A stretch of DNA of 64,000 nt, from assembly GCF_937616625.2 (NCBI RefSeq), contig NC_065573.1, positions 11,237,001-11,301,000 of the forward strand, given 5' to 3'. Made by a program: the position numbers and the translations under genes. Positions 47,425 through 57,827 of this stretch are shown piece by piece. Below the pieces are notes generated by a model, which searched no databases, was not told where the DNA came from, and was given only the letters and a program-made list of their open reading frames with translations. Each line of letters begins with the position of its first letter. Positions within the stretch are counted from its first letter, which is position 1. The DNA comes from Mercurialis annua (lineage: Eukaryota; Streptophyta; Magnoliopsida; Malpighiales; Euphorbiaceae).

Positions 47425-49783
47425 TCACCTAATTCGACCTAATCATATTTTACACTTTTTCTAAAACCCTAAAATTGCACCTACACTCTGAATATCACCT
47501 CTCATTGATTCCTTAGCCCATTTTTATCCTTGGTAAGTGTTTTCCATCATTCCTTTGTTGTTTATCATTATTCTATCGTTTTTGTCTTTTGTTAAATCAA
47601 TAACTCTATGTGTTTATGATTTGTAGGCTGATTTTGATCTTAATATTTATGGGTTTTCTTCCTTTGGTTGTTCTTAATCTAATTCAAGAGGTTAGTGGCT
47701 CTAAACCTTTATTATGGTTTTTTGAGATTGCTAGATAATGTGTTGTTTCAATACTTTGGGTGGCTTGGCTTGTATTTGCTATTTTTCCGTAATTCTAAAA
47801 TATGTAAATGTTGATTAGTTTTGTTGTTGGCTTGTTCATGTCACATATTCATTGGGTGAATTGAAATAATGCATTAAGTGCTTAGTTATATCAATTTATT
47901 GATGTCTTTGATTTGAAAATCCTATTTTAAGGTTAAACTAAAATCTGAAAATTTTATAAGTTTGAATCATAGGTTGTTGGATTCCTAACAATAATTTGGG
48001 TGACTTGGATAAATCGTTTAAATGATTTAAGGTATCTCTTGGCTTAATTTTTTGTACTGTTTTGGTGGAAAACTAAAAGCTGTAAATGTTATTTTAAAAG
48101 TTAAAAGGTTGTTAGTTTAGAATTCTTACCTTGGCTGATTTGAGATAATTGGCTAAAGGTATATTATATGTTAATGGTGGATCTAATTGAAATAAATCGT
48201 TGTTTTAAAAGGTTAACTAAGGGTTGGAAATCGAATGGCACTATTTTATTTTGAATAAGTAAAAGATGTTAGCTTATTCTTTTGTTGTGGGTTACCAATG
48301 GGTTAAGTGAGATATAAGGCATGTAAATTGTTATATTGTGATGTTATTTTTGGTTAAGTTATTTAGTTTCAATGTGATAAACGAAAGGAGTTGAATCTTG
48401 TGGATTCCATTTAAGGTGATGTAATCAAGTCGCATATATTTTGGGTGTTATTTGCTAAGTGTCAGCAAGCTTATTGACTTGGGTTGTTTTCTAAGTTTAA
48501 AGCATGATTAAATTAGGGTATGAGTTCTTATTTAAATGACTTTTCTTTATTTGAGGATTGATTTAAACTTTAGTTTTACTTTCTTTTTATGGTTGGGTCG
48601 GGTTAGATTTGTGTCGCCCGACATGTTGTGTTGAGCTATACTGCAGTTAAGGCTAACATACCACTTAGGGAAAACTCTTTGGTTTTGAAAAGGCTATTTA
48701 AGTATTTAAGAACTATGGCGTTCTTTTCAAAGATAAGAACTCACGTAAGCTTAACTTGCCTAACTTGCTATTTGGTTGTGTGTATACTTTGGTCGTGATT
48801 TAGTTGTATCTTGGTTATGTTTGAAATTCTAGTCCTATGTGGTGTCTAGTATTCTTAGAGTTAGCAGTTGTTTGAATTTTAACTTATATAATATTTTAGA
48901 CCCGTCGACTGCTCGTGCTTCGGAGTCTATGCAGAGTTAGATGTTTGCCAAGATTCACTTGGATAAGCAAACATTGAGTTTGTAGTGTTATTTACCGCTT
49001 TATTAAGTACCGCAAGTTATTTTAGTATATCAAATGTATATGAACTGTTTTTAAGCGACTGTGGATCTGGATTGAAACGAGCTACTCGATAGGCGAGTAT
49101 CGAGACTGTGTGAACCAGTAAGTACTTCGGGAATTGCTGGCCAATGTCTGGCCTACTTTGGGAATCGATGTAGATTTGTTCCCATCTACATTTGATTATA
49201 CTTTGGGATTATACCTTGGGATTTCATTTCAATATTGTATTTCCATAATCGAATATATATTAGTATAAAAGGATTTATTAAGGTTTTTAAACTTAATAAA
49301 TGTAAATAGCATTATGAACTCATCTCAGTATATCTGACCCCGTTGTTTTCCCAGGTTTTCCAAGCTTATGATTTTGAGAGCGTTGGTCATCTCCGATTCT
49401 TTGATTCCTCGGAGGTTTTTTTATGTTATTAGACTAGACAACTGTTTTACTTCTTAGACCGCAGTAGAACTAGATTAGTGTTTGGTTCATATACTTTAGA
49501 TTGTCGTATTGGTACGACTGTTTTATATAACTTTGGCATGTTATACTATATTATTATATATGAGGCATATTTTGTAGTTTCGAATTGTTATCAAAGGATT
49601 ATATTAGAATCGTGATATAAACTGCTAGACTTAGGTTGAAGTCTCGGTTGACCCCGAGCATTGCTTTACTTGCAGGTTTATATTGAATATATGTTTATCT
49701 GCGAGGCTTGCTACAGGTTTTAGTATGACCATACCCATACCCTAGCGCCGGTCGCAATTCATGAAATTAGGTCATGAAAAAGT

Positions 49784-49795
49784 TGGTATCAGAGC
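49784..49795 (+). other. Primer-binding site, initiator tRNA-Met type
   Basis: TGGTATCAGAGC, the exact form usual for plant gypsy and copia elements primed by initiator tRNA-Met, 4 nt inside the 5' LTR edge. Confidence 0.95.
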
Positions 49796-50136
49796 TTTAG
49801 TTTCGAACGAAGGGCAAATTTTTGCATGTTATGTGTTTACTGCTTTAAGGCATGTTAAGTGCGGTTGTGTCATAGGATCTACTACTGAAATTTGGATTCA
49901 AGTCTTGTCTTTTGAAACGTCATTATTTTTTTTCAAAACTTTCTACCTTTACCTTTAGGAGTGTTTAGCGTCGGTCTTATGTATTTCTGATGCTTTACTT
50001 TTGAAAATTTATGTTTTACTTTGGAATTCTTTCGTTATTACTTTGGATGAATTATTGGCTTTTGTGCCATTTAAGATATACTTTGGCTGTTTCCTTGAGG
50101 GCTTTGTTTTGAGAATCATTTTTTTCATTTTTAGGA
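49796..50136 (+). other. Untranslated leader of the full-length element
   Basis: About 340 bp between primer-binding site and gag. T-rich; partly similar to the leader at 9296-9557 (ATAGGATCTACTACTGAAAT and CAAGTCTTGTCTTTTG regions). No gene. Confidence 0.75.
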
Positions 50137-51580
50137 ATGAATACTCGTGGGCGTGCTGCAGCTCAGGCTGAGGCTGAGGCAGATGACGCTATGTCGATTG
50201 AGGTTGATCAGTATGAACCGGTGGTTCAAGCTGGTAAAAGATGTGCAGGCGGAGGTCAGGCTGGTAGAGGCCAAGCCGACAAAGGCCAGGGCGGCAGAGG
50301 ACGGGCTGGAATAGGTCACTCTGCTGGAGGCAGAGGTACGGGACGTGGTGGTGCAAGCGTTCAGGAACCAGGTGTACCACATGCCCCTATGGATCCGTTC
50401 GACTTCACTACTTTTCTGGTTGGGATCGCTGCACTCCAGAATAATCAGGTGCAACAATAGGCGGGTCAGGTCGCCATGCAGAACCAGTATTCTATGCTGG
50501 GACAGCTTACACAGTAGCAAGTGCCACAGGTGGTGGTGTGGCAGTTGGTGGTGGCGGTACCGCTGACAAGGATTTGGTGTTGGCTTAAACGAGGGTGAAG
50601 CCGACTGATTTTGAGGACGACAGTGATGCTCTAGAGTTTCCGGAGAAGGTTTAGCAGAATGCTCATAGGTTGCAGGCTACTGAGAGGCAGACTGTTATGA
50701 TAGTGGAGATGTCCTTGAATTGTCCTGCAAATGACTAGTTTCGTAGGGTCATTCGTCCTGATATGGAAACTATTACTTGGGCAAATTTTGTGACTCGATT
50801 CAGAGTTTTCTACTTGCCTTTTAAATGACAGAGGATTATCATGACAAGTTGCTGGTTTTGGATAGAGGAGACATGTCGGTACATGAGTATATGACTGAGT
50901 TTTTGAGGCTGAGTCGTTTTTCCCCAGAGCTGCAGACTGAACAGATGAGGGTGAACCACAGGTACGTGAAGGGTCTAGGTGCTGAGTTTGTTTATCTTCT
51001 GACTGAGACGCACAAAGACTTTACTATTGTAGTGGACAGTGCTCGTCGGATGGAGAATACATTACTGCATTTTGGGAAAAAGCCTGAGGCCAAGAAGGCG
51101 GGCGGTGCTGTTCAGAGTGGTGGCAGCAGAGTGGTAGCAGCAGCTATCATTCCAAGTCTTCCCAGTACAAGAGTAAGAAGGGGTTTGATCCTAAGGGGTA
51201 TCAGCCGTATTCCCACAATTCTGGTCATAGTGGTGGTAGCCGTAGTTCTAAGCGTGGTAGAAGTGGAGCTTTCAGTGTTCCTTTTTGTCAGAACTGTAGG
51301 CGCATGCACTTTAGAGTTTGTATAGTAGCACCAAGTAGTTGCTATGCTTTTGGCCAACCAGGCCATTTTCCTAGGGACTGTCCGACATATGGGCAGCAGG
51401 TGTCGTCGGCTAGTGTTGCTCAGCCGTCTTTTCAGCAGCAAAGATCTGCTTTTGCTCCTTCGGCAGGGTATTCTCAACCTGCCGGTTCGTTTGGTGGCCA
51501 GCGGGGCCGTGGTTTATGAGGACGTGGTTTTGGTGGCCGTGGTAACGGTTGTAGAGGTTCGGTTAGTTACAGTTCTACTC
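50137..51580 (+). pseudogene. gag: gag, degenerate
   Basis: Capsid/nucleocapsid polyprotein. Starts MNTRGRAAAQAEAEAD at 50137, then a long Gly/Arg/Gln-rich segment (residues 30-80) and HAPMDPFDFTTFLVGIAALQ. Breaks: TAG at 50458-50460 and 50515-50517, a frame change near 50540, TAA at 50586-50588, TAG at 50652-50654 and 50736-50738, and frameshifts near 50824 and 51120. The gag domain proper is spread over these pieces (RVKPTDFEDDSDALEF; then HDKLLVLDRGDMSVHEYMTEF in the 50825-51325 frame). Two Cys/His zinc-knuckle-like motifs follow: CQNCRRMH at about 51286-51309, and CYAFGQPGHFPRDC from 51340, in which the second Cys position is Phe (51349-51351). Non-functional. Confidence 0.88.
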
Positions 51581-51599
51581 AGGAACCGCAGTAGGGATA

Positions 51600-52080
51600 G
51601 GGTCATGCTAGAGTGTTTTTTTGACTCCTCGGGATGCTCATGCATCAAATGCCGTGGTGCAAGGTACAATCCCGATATCCTTTTAGATGCAATGGTTTTA
51701 TTTGATGCGGGTGCAACCCCTCTTTTGTTACTTCGAGTTTTGCTGCTAAGTTGGGTGGGACACCATCTAGGTTGTTAAATCTTTTATCTATATCTACACC
51801 TTTGTCTGACTATGTTGTGGTGGACGTGGTTTATCCGTCCTGTTTTATGGTTATACATGGTAGGGATCTTAGTGTTGATTTTGATTATGCTTGACGTGTT
51901 ATCTTTTGATGTGATCTTGGGGATGGATTGGCTTTCACGCTATTTTGCTTCGATCGACTGTCGAGGGAAGTCGGTTGTGTTTGGGATTCAAGGTGATATG
52001 CCTTTTTCTTTCTAACGGGAGAAGGCGGAGAAACCTAAGAAACTCATTTCGGCAATCAAGGCCAAGCGTATGATGGTAAG
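51600..52080 (+). pseudogene. pol: Aspartic protease, degenerate
   Basis: Retropepsin that would cleave the polyprotein. The active-site region reads LFDAGAT (Asp codon 51703-51705), the usual D-[TS]-G-A position but with Ala in the second place. Downstream are STPLSDYVVVD, VIHGRDLS-like and DVILGMDWLSRYFASIDC, a hallmark segment just before reverse transcriptase. At least one frameshift after the active site and a TAA at about 52013-52015 break it. Confidence 0.82.
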
Positions 52081-52101
52081 GGTTGCGATGGTTTCTTAGC
52101 G

Positions 52102-53123
52102 GTGGTTCATGATTTAGAGGTTGACAGTGGTGATGTTCATAGTGTTTCGATTATGAATGAGTTCACTGATGTGTTCTCAGAGGAGTTACATGGATACTCA
52201 TCTAATCGTGACATCGAGTTATGTATTGATGTTGTTCCTAGAACAACTCCTATTTCGATACCTCTGTATCGGATGGCTCTTGCAGAGCTGAAAGAGTTGA
52301 AGGAACAGTTGCAATAGTTGCTGGATAGTGGTTTCATCAGACCGAGTACTTCTCCGTGGGGTGCTCCTGTAATGTTTGCCAAGAAGAAGGATGGTTCCTT
52401 TCGGCTCTGTATTGGCTACAGAGAGCTGAACAAGGTTACTGTCAAGAACAAATACCCTCTTCCTCACATTGATGATTTGTTCGACCAGGTGCAAGGTGCG
52501 AAGTATTTTTCTAGATTGACTTGAGATCCGGATATCATCAACTTCGGATTCGAGACGTCGATGTGCCTAAGACTGCTTTCTTAATGTGTTATGTACATTT
52601 TGAGTTCATGGTAATGTCATTTGGGTTAACTAACACACCAGCAGCGTTTACAGATATGATGAATCGGGTATTCAAGTCATTTCTGGATCAGTTCATTATC
52701 ATGTTTATTGATGACATATTGATTTACTCTCGTAGCGAGGAGGAGCATGCTTTCAACTTGAGGACGATAATGTAGACTTTGTGTGAGCATCAGTTGTATG
52801 CCAAGTTCTCAAAGTGCGAATTCTGGTTGGATCAAGTTACTTTCTTAGGACACGTGGTGTCAAAAGATGGGATTAAGGTTTATCCGAAGAAGATTGAGGC
52901 GGTTATGGATTGGCAGAGGCCGAGGTCATTTACCGAGATCAGAAGTTTTCTTAGGTTAGATGGCTACTATCGTCGGTTCGTGCAGGATTTCTACAGGATA
53001 TATGCACCGTTGACTAAACTGACACATAAGGGTGTTAAGGTCGAGTGGACTGACAAGTGTGAGGCAAGCTTTGAGAAGCTGAAGGAGATTTTGACTACAG
53101 CTCCTGTGTTGGCTTTTCTATAA
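52102..53123 (+). pseudogene. pol: Reverse transcriptase, degenerate
   Basis: RNA-dependent DNA polymerase. Blocks in order: NEFTDVFSEEL, the [18 protein letters not shown] segment, [19 protein letters not shown] (the usual D before YREL is G), [62 protein letters not shown], and the catalytic FIDDILIYS with both Asp present (52710-52715). The connection region [20 protein letters not shown]...YYRRFV follows. Stops at 52315-52317, 52773-52775 and 53121-53123, and a frameshift near 52520 just before SGYHQ, disable it. Closest in style to plant chromovirus enzymes. Confidence 0.93.
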
Positions 53124-53525
53124 GGCATTGAGGGGTTCACTGTGTATTGTGATGCTTCTCGTATCGGTTTGGGTTGCTTGTTGATGAAACATTGAAAGGT
53201 GATTGCCTATGCTTCTCGCCAGTTGAAGAAGCATGAGGTGAATTATCCTACTCATGATCTGGAGTTAGCAGCTATGATTTTTGCTCTTAAGATTTGGAGA
53301 CACTACTTGTACGGTCTGACTTGCAAGATCTTCACTAATCATAAGAGTCTGAAGTATATCTTTGATCGGCGCGAGTTGAATCTGAGGCAGCGGAAATGGC
53401 TGGAGTTGCTGAAAGACTATGATTGTTCTATTCAGTACAATTCTGGTAAGGATAACGTAATAGCCGATGCGTTGAGTCGTAAATCTTCGGGTAGACCATG
53501 GTTCGCGAGTGGCATAATTTGTTAG
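53124..53525 (+). pseudogene. pol: RNase H domain, degenerate
   Basis: Would remove the RNA strand during reverse transcription. GFTVYCDASRIGLG carries the first catalytic Asp, [22 protein letters not shown] the Glu, and [11 protein letters not shown] the last Asp. The third acidic position, normally in FTDHKSL, is FTNHKSL here (AAT at 53337-53339), a G-to-A change removing a catalytic residue. An in-frame TGA near 53194 and a frame change after ALSRKSSG add to the damage. Confidence 0.9.
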
Positions 53526-54330
53526 CTTCGGGATTCGAATTTCAGGTATCTCAAAGGGCTGTTTGTTGCACAGTTACAAGTGCAACCGGTTTTGATTGAT
53601 AGGATGAAAGCTTTACAAGCTGTGGATCCACAATTGAAACGGATTATGGATGAGATTCATTTGGATGGGAACTATGAGTTGGTTTTTGTGAATGGAGTTC
53701 TCAGGTACGGTTCTAGACTGTGTGTTCCGAATTCGGATGGCTTTAGAGACCAGATTCTGGAGGAAGCGCACAAGTCAGCTTACAGTGTTCATCCGGGTTT
53801 TACCAAGATGTATCATGATCTCAAGGGTACATACTGGTGGAGTGGAATGAAAAAGGATGTTGCAGAGTTTGTATCCAAGTGTTTGACTTCCCGGCAGTTA
53901 AAGTTGGAACACCAAAGACCGTTTGGATATCTGCAGCCGCTACCTATTCCAGAGTGGAAATGGGAGCGTATCGCTATGGACTTTATGGTGGTTTACCACG
54001 TACCCAAAAGGGGTATGATTCGATTTGGATGATTGTTAACCGTTTGACTAAGCCAGTTCACTTCTTACCGATCAAGGTTACATATCAGGCTTCGAAGTTG
54101 TCACAGTTGTACATCGATCGGATTGTTAGTCTCCATGGTGTACAAGTGTTGATAGTTTCGGATAGAGGTTCATTGTTCACCTCTCGGTTTTGGAAGGCAT
54201 TGCAGGAATCTTTTGGGTTCGAGATTAGATTTCAGTATTGTTTTTCATAATCAGACAAACGGTCAGTCTGAGAGGACGATTCAGACTTTGGAGGATATGC
54301 TTAGGATGTGTGCTGGATTTTCAGGGTAGC
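53526..54330 (+). pseudogene. pol: Integrase zinc-binding and catalytic core, degenerate
   Basis: The zinc-binding region contains HPGFTKMYHDLKGTYWW and KCLTSRQLKLEHQRP; the second Cys of the expected C-x2-C pair is Ser (53889-53891). The catalytic triad residues are still visible: Asp in AMDFMV (53979-53981), Asp in VSDRGSLFTS (54161-54163) and Glu in GQSERTIQTL (54270-54272). Frameshifts near 53985 (after MDFMV) and near 54235, and a TAG near 54330, split the core into three frames. Confidence 0.92.
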
Positions 54331-54342
54331 TGAGATACTCAT

Positions 54343-55014
54343 TTGCCTTTGATTGAGTTTTCCTACAACCACAGATACCATGCTAGTATTGAGATAGCAC
54401 CATATAAGGCTTTGTATGGGCACAAGTGTCGATCTCCTATCTGTTGGGAAGAGGTCGGTGAGCGTAAACTTTCTAGAGCAGAGATCATTCAGATTACCTC
54501 TGAGAAGGTACCTTTGATCAAGAGTAGGCTTGAGATTGCTTTTAGTCGGCACAAGAGTTATGCTGATCCTAAGCGGAAGGATTTTGAGATTCTGGTTGGC
54601 GATTATGTGTTTCTTCAGGTTTTTCCTATGAAGGGCGTTGTGAATTTTTGTGTTAAGGGAAAGTTAGCACCGAGGTTCGTTGGTCCGTATGAGATTACAG
54701 AGAGAGTTGGGGCAGTTTCTTATCGTCTAGCTTTGCCGCCAGACACGTCTTTGGTGCATCTAGTGTTCCATATCTCGATGTTGCGGAAGTGCGTTTCTGA
54801 TCCTTCCCAAGTGATTGTACCGCAGAGTGTTGAGATTGAACAAGAGCTAACTTATGAGGAGCAGCCTGTTGAGATTGTTGATACGCAGATGCGTAAATTG
54901 CAGAACAAGGAGATTCCGATGGTCAAGGTTCTGTGGCAGAATCACTCTATAGAGGAGTGCACTTGGGAGACGGAGTCCGATATGAGGAACCATTATCCTT
55001 TCCTCTTTCCTTGA
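54343..55014 (+). pseudogene. pol: Integrase C-terminus with chromodomain-like end
   Basis: Longest intact pol stretch, 223 codons to the TGA at 55014. It contains PLIEFSYNHRYHASI, ALYGHKCRSPICWEEVGE, SRHKSYADPKRKDFEILVGD, GVKGKLAPR-like FCVKGKLAPRFVGPYEI (GPY/F module) and VFHISMLRKC. The chromodomain-like tail runs from about 54855: EEQPVEIVDTQMRKLQNKEI, VKVLWQNHSIEECTWETESD and NHYPFLFP. In chromoviruses this tail is linked to insertion into heterochromatin, which fits the satellite location. The homologous fragment at 36116-36835 is highly similar. Confidence 0.93.
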
Positions 55015-55193
55015 GGTACGTTGGGTTTGTTGTTGTTTTTATGCCATGTTAGTACTTTGGGTTTACTGATAGTTTTGTGTTTGATACTTTAGGTTTGTGC
55101 TACGTGTACTACTTTGGTATGTTTATATGTGTTTCATGCTTAGTTTTGTTCATGTTAAAATCGAGGACGATTTTGTTTTTAAGTTGGGGAGAA
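55015..55193 (+). other. 3' untranslated spacer with hairpin and polypurine tract
   Basis: After the pol stop: T-rich spacer, then AAAATCGAGGACGATTTT (55157-55174; 7-bp arms around AGGA), then the polypurine tract AAGTTGGGGAGAA (55181-55193) abutting the 3' LTR. Confidence 0.85.
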
Positions 55194-57822
55194 TGTAGCA
55201 CCCCGTATTTTTTCGTATTAGTTTTGTTAAGCTTACCGATTACTTTGGGATTCGTTTGGGTAGTTCGACTTCATAGACGTGGTTCGAAGGTTCCAAACCT
55301 TTTTATATGTGTTTTGAAGTTTCTTGGGTGTGGCCTCGGAGTTCGGAGCGGTTCCAAGCTAATTTTCAAAAATTCAATTTTTCATCGGAGGCAGTAGGAT
55401 ATCACGGGCGCGATCTTCCTATGTCGCGGGCACAACTTGTGTATCGCGGGCGCGATACAGGTGTAGCGGACGCGATTCGTGAACTGTTCAGTTCGCTGAT
55501 TTCTGTTAAAACTCACATAATTCGACTTAATCAGATTTTACTCTTTTTCTAAAACCCTAAAATGACACCTACCCTCTGAATATCATCTCTCATTGATTCC
55601 TTAGCCTATTTTTATCCTTGGTAAGTGTTTTCAATAATTCCTTTGTGGTTTAATCACTATTCTATCGTTTTTGTCTTTAGTTAAATCAATAGCTCTATGT
55701 GTTTATGATTTGGCGGCTGATTTTGATCTTAATATTTCTAGATTTTCTTCCTTTGGTTGTTCTTAATCTAATTCAAGAGGTTAGGAGCTCTAAACCCTTG
55801 TTATGGTTCGCTAAGATTGCTAGATAATGTGTTGATTCAATATTTTGGGTGGCTTGGCTTGTATTTGCTGTTTTGCCTTAATTCTAAAATATGTAAATGT
55901 TGATTAGTGTTGTTGTTGGCTTGTTCATGTCGCATATTCATTGGGTGAATTGAAATAATGGTTTAAGTGCTTAGGCATATCAATTGATTGATGTCTTTGA
56001 TTTGAAAATCCTGTTTTAAGGTTAAACTAAAATCTGGAAATTTTATATGTTTGACTCATAGGTTCTTAGATGCCTAACAATACATTAGGTGACTTGGATA
56101 ATTTTTTTTAAATGATTTAAGGTATCTCATGGCTTAAGTTTTTGAACTTAAAATCTTTTTTGGTGGAAAACTAAAAGCTGTAAATGTTATTTATGAAGTT
56201 AAAAGGTTGTTAGTTAACAATTCTTACCTTGGGTGATTTGAGATAACTGGCTAAAGCTATATTATATGTTAATGGTGGATCTAATTGGAATAAATAGTTG
56301 TTTTAAAAGGTTAACTAAGCGCTGGAAATCGAATGGTACTATTTTGTTTTGAATAAGTAAAAGATGTTAGCTTATTCTTTTGTTGTGGGTTAAGTGAGAT
56401 ATAAGGCATGTATGGTGTTGTAGTGTTGTGTTATTTTTGGTTAAGTTATTTAGTTTCAATGTGATAAATGAAAGGAGTTGAATCTTGTGGAATCCATTTA
56501 AGGTGATGTAATCAAGTCGCATATACTTTGGGTGTCATTTGCTAAGTGTTAGCAAGCTTATTGACTAGGTTATCTTCTAAGTTTAAGGCATGATTAAGTT
56601 AGGGTATTAGTTCTTATTTAAATGACTTTGCTTTATTTGAGGATTGATTTAAACTTTGGTTTTACTTTGGTTTAAGGTTGGGTCGGGTTAGACTTGTGTC
56701 GCCCGACATGTTGTGTTGAGCTATACTGCAGTTAAGGCTAACACACCACTTTGGGAAAACCATTTTGTTTTGAAAATATTTAAGTATTTAAGAACTATGG
56801 CATTGTTTTCAAAGATAAGAACTCACTTAAGCTTAACTTGCCTAACTTGCTATTTGGTTGTGTGGATAATTTGGTTGTGTTTTGGTTGTACCTTGGTTAT
56901 GTTTGAAATGCTAGTCCTATGTGTTGTCTAGTATTCTTAGAGTTAGGGGTTGTTCGGACTTTAACTTATATAATGTTTTAGACCCGTCGAATGCTCGTGC
57001 TTTGGAGTCTACGCAGAGTTAGCTGTTTGCCAAGATTCACTTGGATAAGCAAGCAGTGAGTTTGTAGTGTTATTTACTAGTACTGCAAGTTATTTTTGTA
57101 TATCAAATAATTATGAACTGTTTTTAAGCGATTGTGGATCTGGATTAAAACGAGCTACTCAATAGGCGAGTATCGAGACTGTGTGCATCGGTGAGTACTT
57201 TGGGAATCGATGTGGATTTATTCCCATCTACATTGGATTATAATTTGGGATTATACCTTGGGATTTCATTTCAATACTCTATTTCCATAATCGAATATAT
57301 ATTAGTATAAAAGGATTTGTTTTAAGGGTTTTAAACTTATTAAATGTAAATAGCATTATGAACTCATCTCAATAATCTGACCCCGTTGTTTTCCCAATTT
57401 CTCCAGGCTTATGATTTTGAGAGCGTTGGTTATCTCAGATCCTTTGATTCCTCAGAGATTTTTTATGTTATTAGATAAGTCAACTGTTTTGCTTCTTAGA
57501 CTGCAGTAGAACTAGTTTAGTGTTTGATTCATATACTTTGGATTGTCGTATTGGTACGAATGTTTTACATAACTTTGGCATGTTACATTAGATTATAATA
57601 TATGAGGAATGTTTCGTAGTTTCAAAATGTTATTAATTGATTATATTATAATCGAGATATAAATTGCTAGACTTAGGCTAGAGTCTCGGTTGCCCCCCGA
57701 GCATTGGTTTTCTTGCAGGTTTATATTGGGTATATGTTTATCCGCGAGGCTTGCTACAGGTTTTGGCACGACCATACCCACACCCTAGCGTCGGTCGTGA
57801 TCCATGAAATTGGGTCGTGACA
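55194..57822 (+). repeat. 3' LTR (2629 bp)
   Basis: From TGTAGCACCCCG to GGGTCGTGACA. Same order of blocks as the 5' LTR, with many substitutions and indels. For example it lacks most of the CGCTTTATTAAG stretch (TTTACTAGTACTGC region near 57075) and a ~30-bp GCTGGCC segment. Small open frames inside it are not genes. Confidence 0.93.
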
Positions 57823-57827
57823 CGTTT
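57823..57827. repeat. Target-site duplication (right) of full-length element
   Basis: CGTTT, partner of TGTTT at 47100-47104. Confidence 0.78.

Larger units (their letters stand above)
47105..49779 (+). repeat. 5' LTR (2675 bp)
   Basis: From TGTAGCACTCCG to about TCATGAAA, where the 3' LTR has TCGTGACA. Contains CG-rich palindromes at 47315-47370, a CTATTTAAAC TATA-like box, a CTAAAACCCTAAAATTG leader motif and an ATTTACCGCTTT block. About 30 bp near 49115-49145 (GCTGGCCAATGTCTGGCC region) are absent from the 3' LTR. Small open frames such as 47198-47432 are not supported as genes. Confidence 0.92.
47105..57822 (+). mobile_element. Full-length Ty3/gypsy chromovirus (Tekay/Del-like), degenerate
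   Basis: A 10.7-kb element in canonical order: 5' LTR (47105-49779), primer-binding site, leader, gag, protease, reverse transcriptase, RNase H, integrase with chromodomain-like end, polypurine tract, 3' LTR (55194-57822). A 5-bp target duplication with one mismatch flanks it. Gag-pol order with integrase last and a C-terminal chromodomain-like block places it in the chromoviruses; the 2.6-2.7 kb LTRs fit the Tekay/Del group. Many stops and frameshifts interrupt gag-pol, and the LTRs have diverged visibly from each other (about a dozen differences in the first 110 bp by eye), so the copy is old and non-autonomous. Confidence 0.95.

Noticed and set aside
49784..49795. tRNA gene at TGGTATCAGAGC
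   Set aside because: Only the 12-nt primer-binding site is present next to an LTR; there is no cloverleaf.
56713..56931. 72-codon frame with hydrophobic segments as a small membrane protein
   Set aside because: It lies in the 3' LTR. The equivalent stretch of the 5' LTR is not kept open, so there is no sign of coding conservation.
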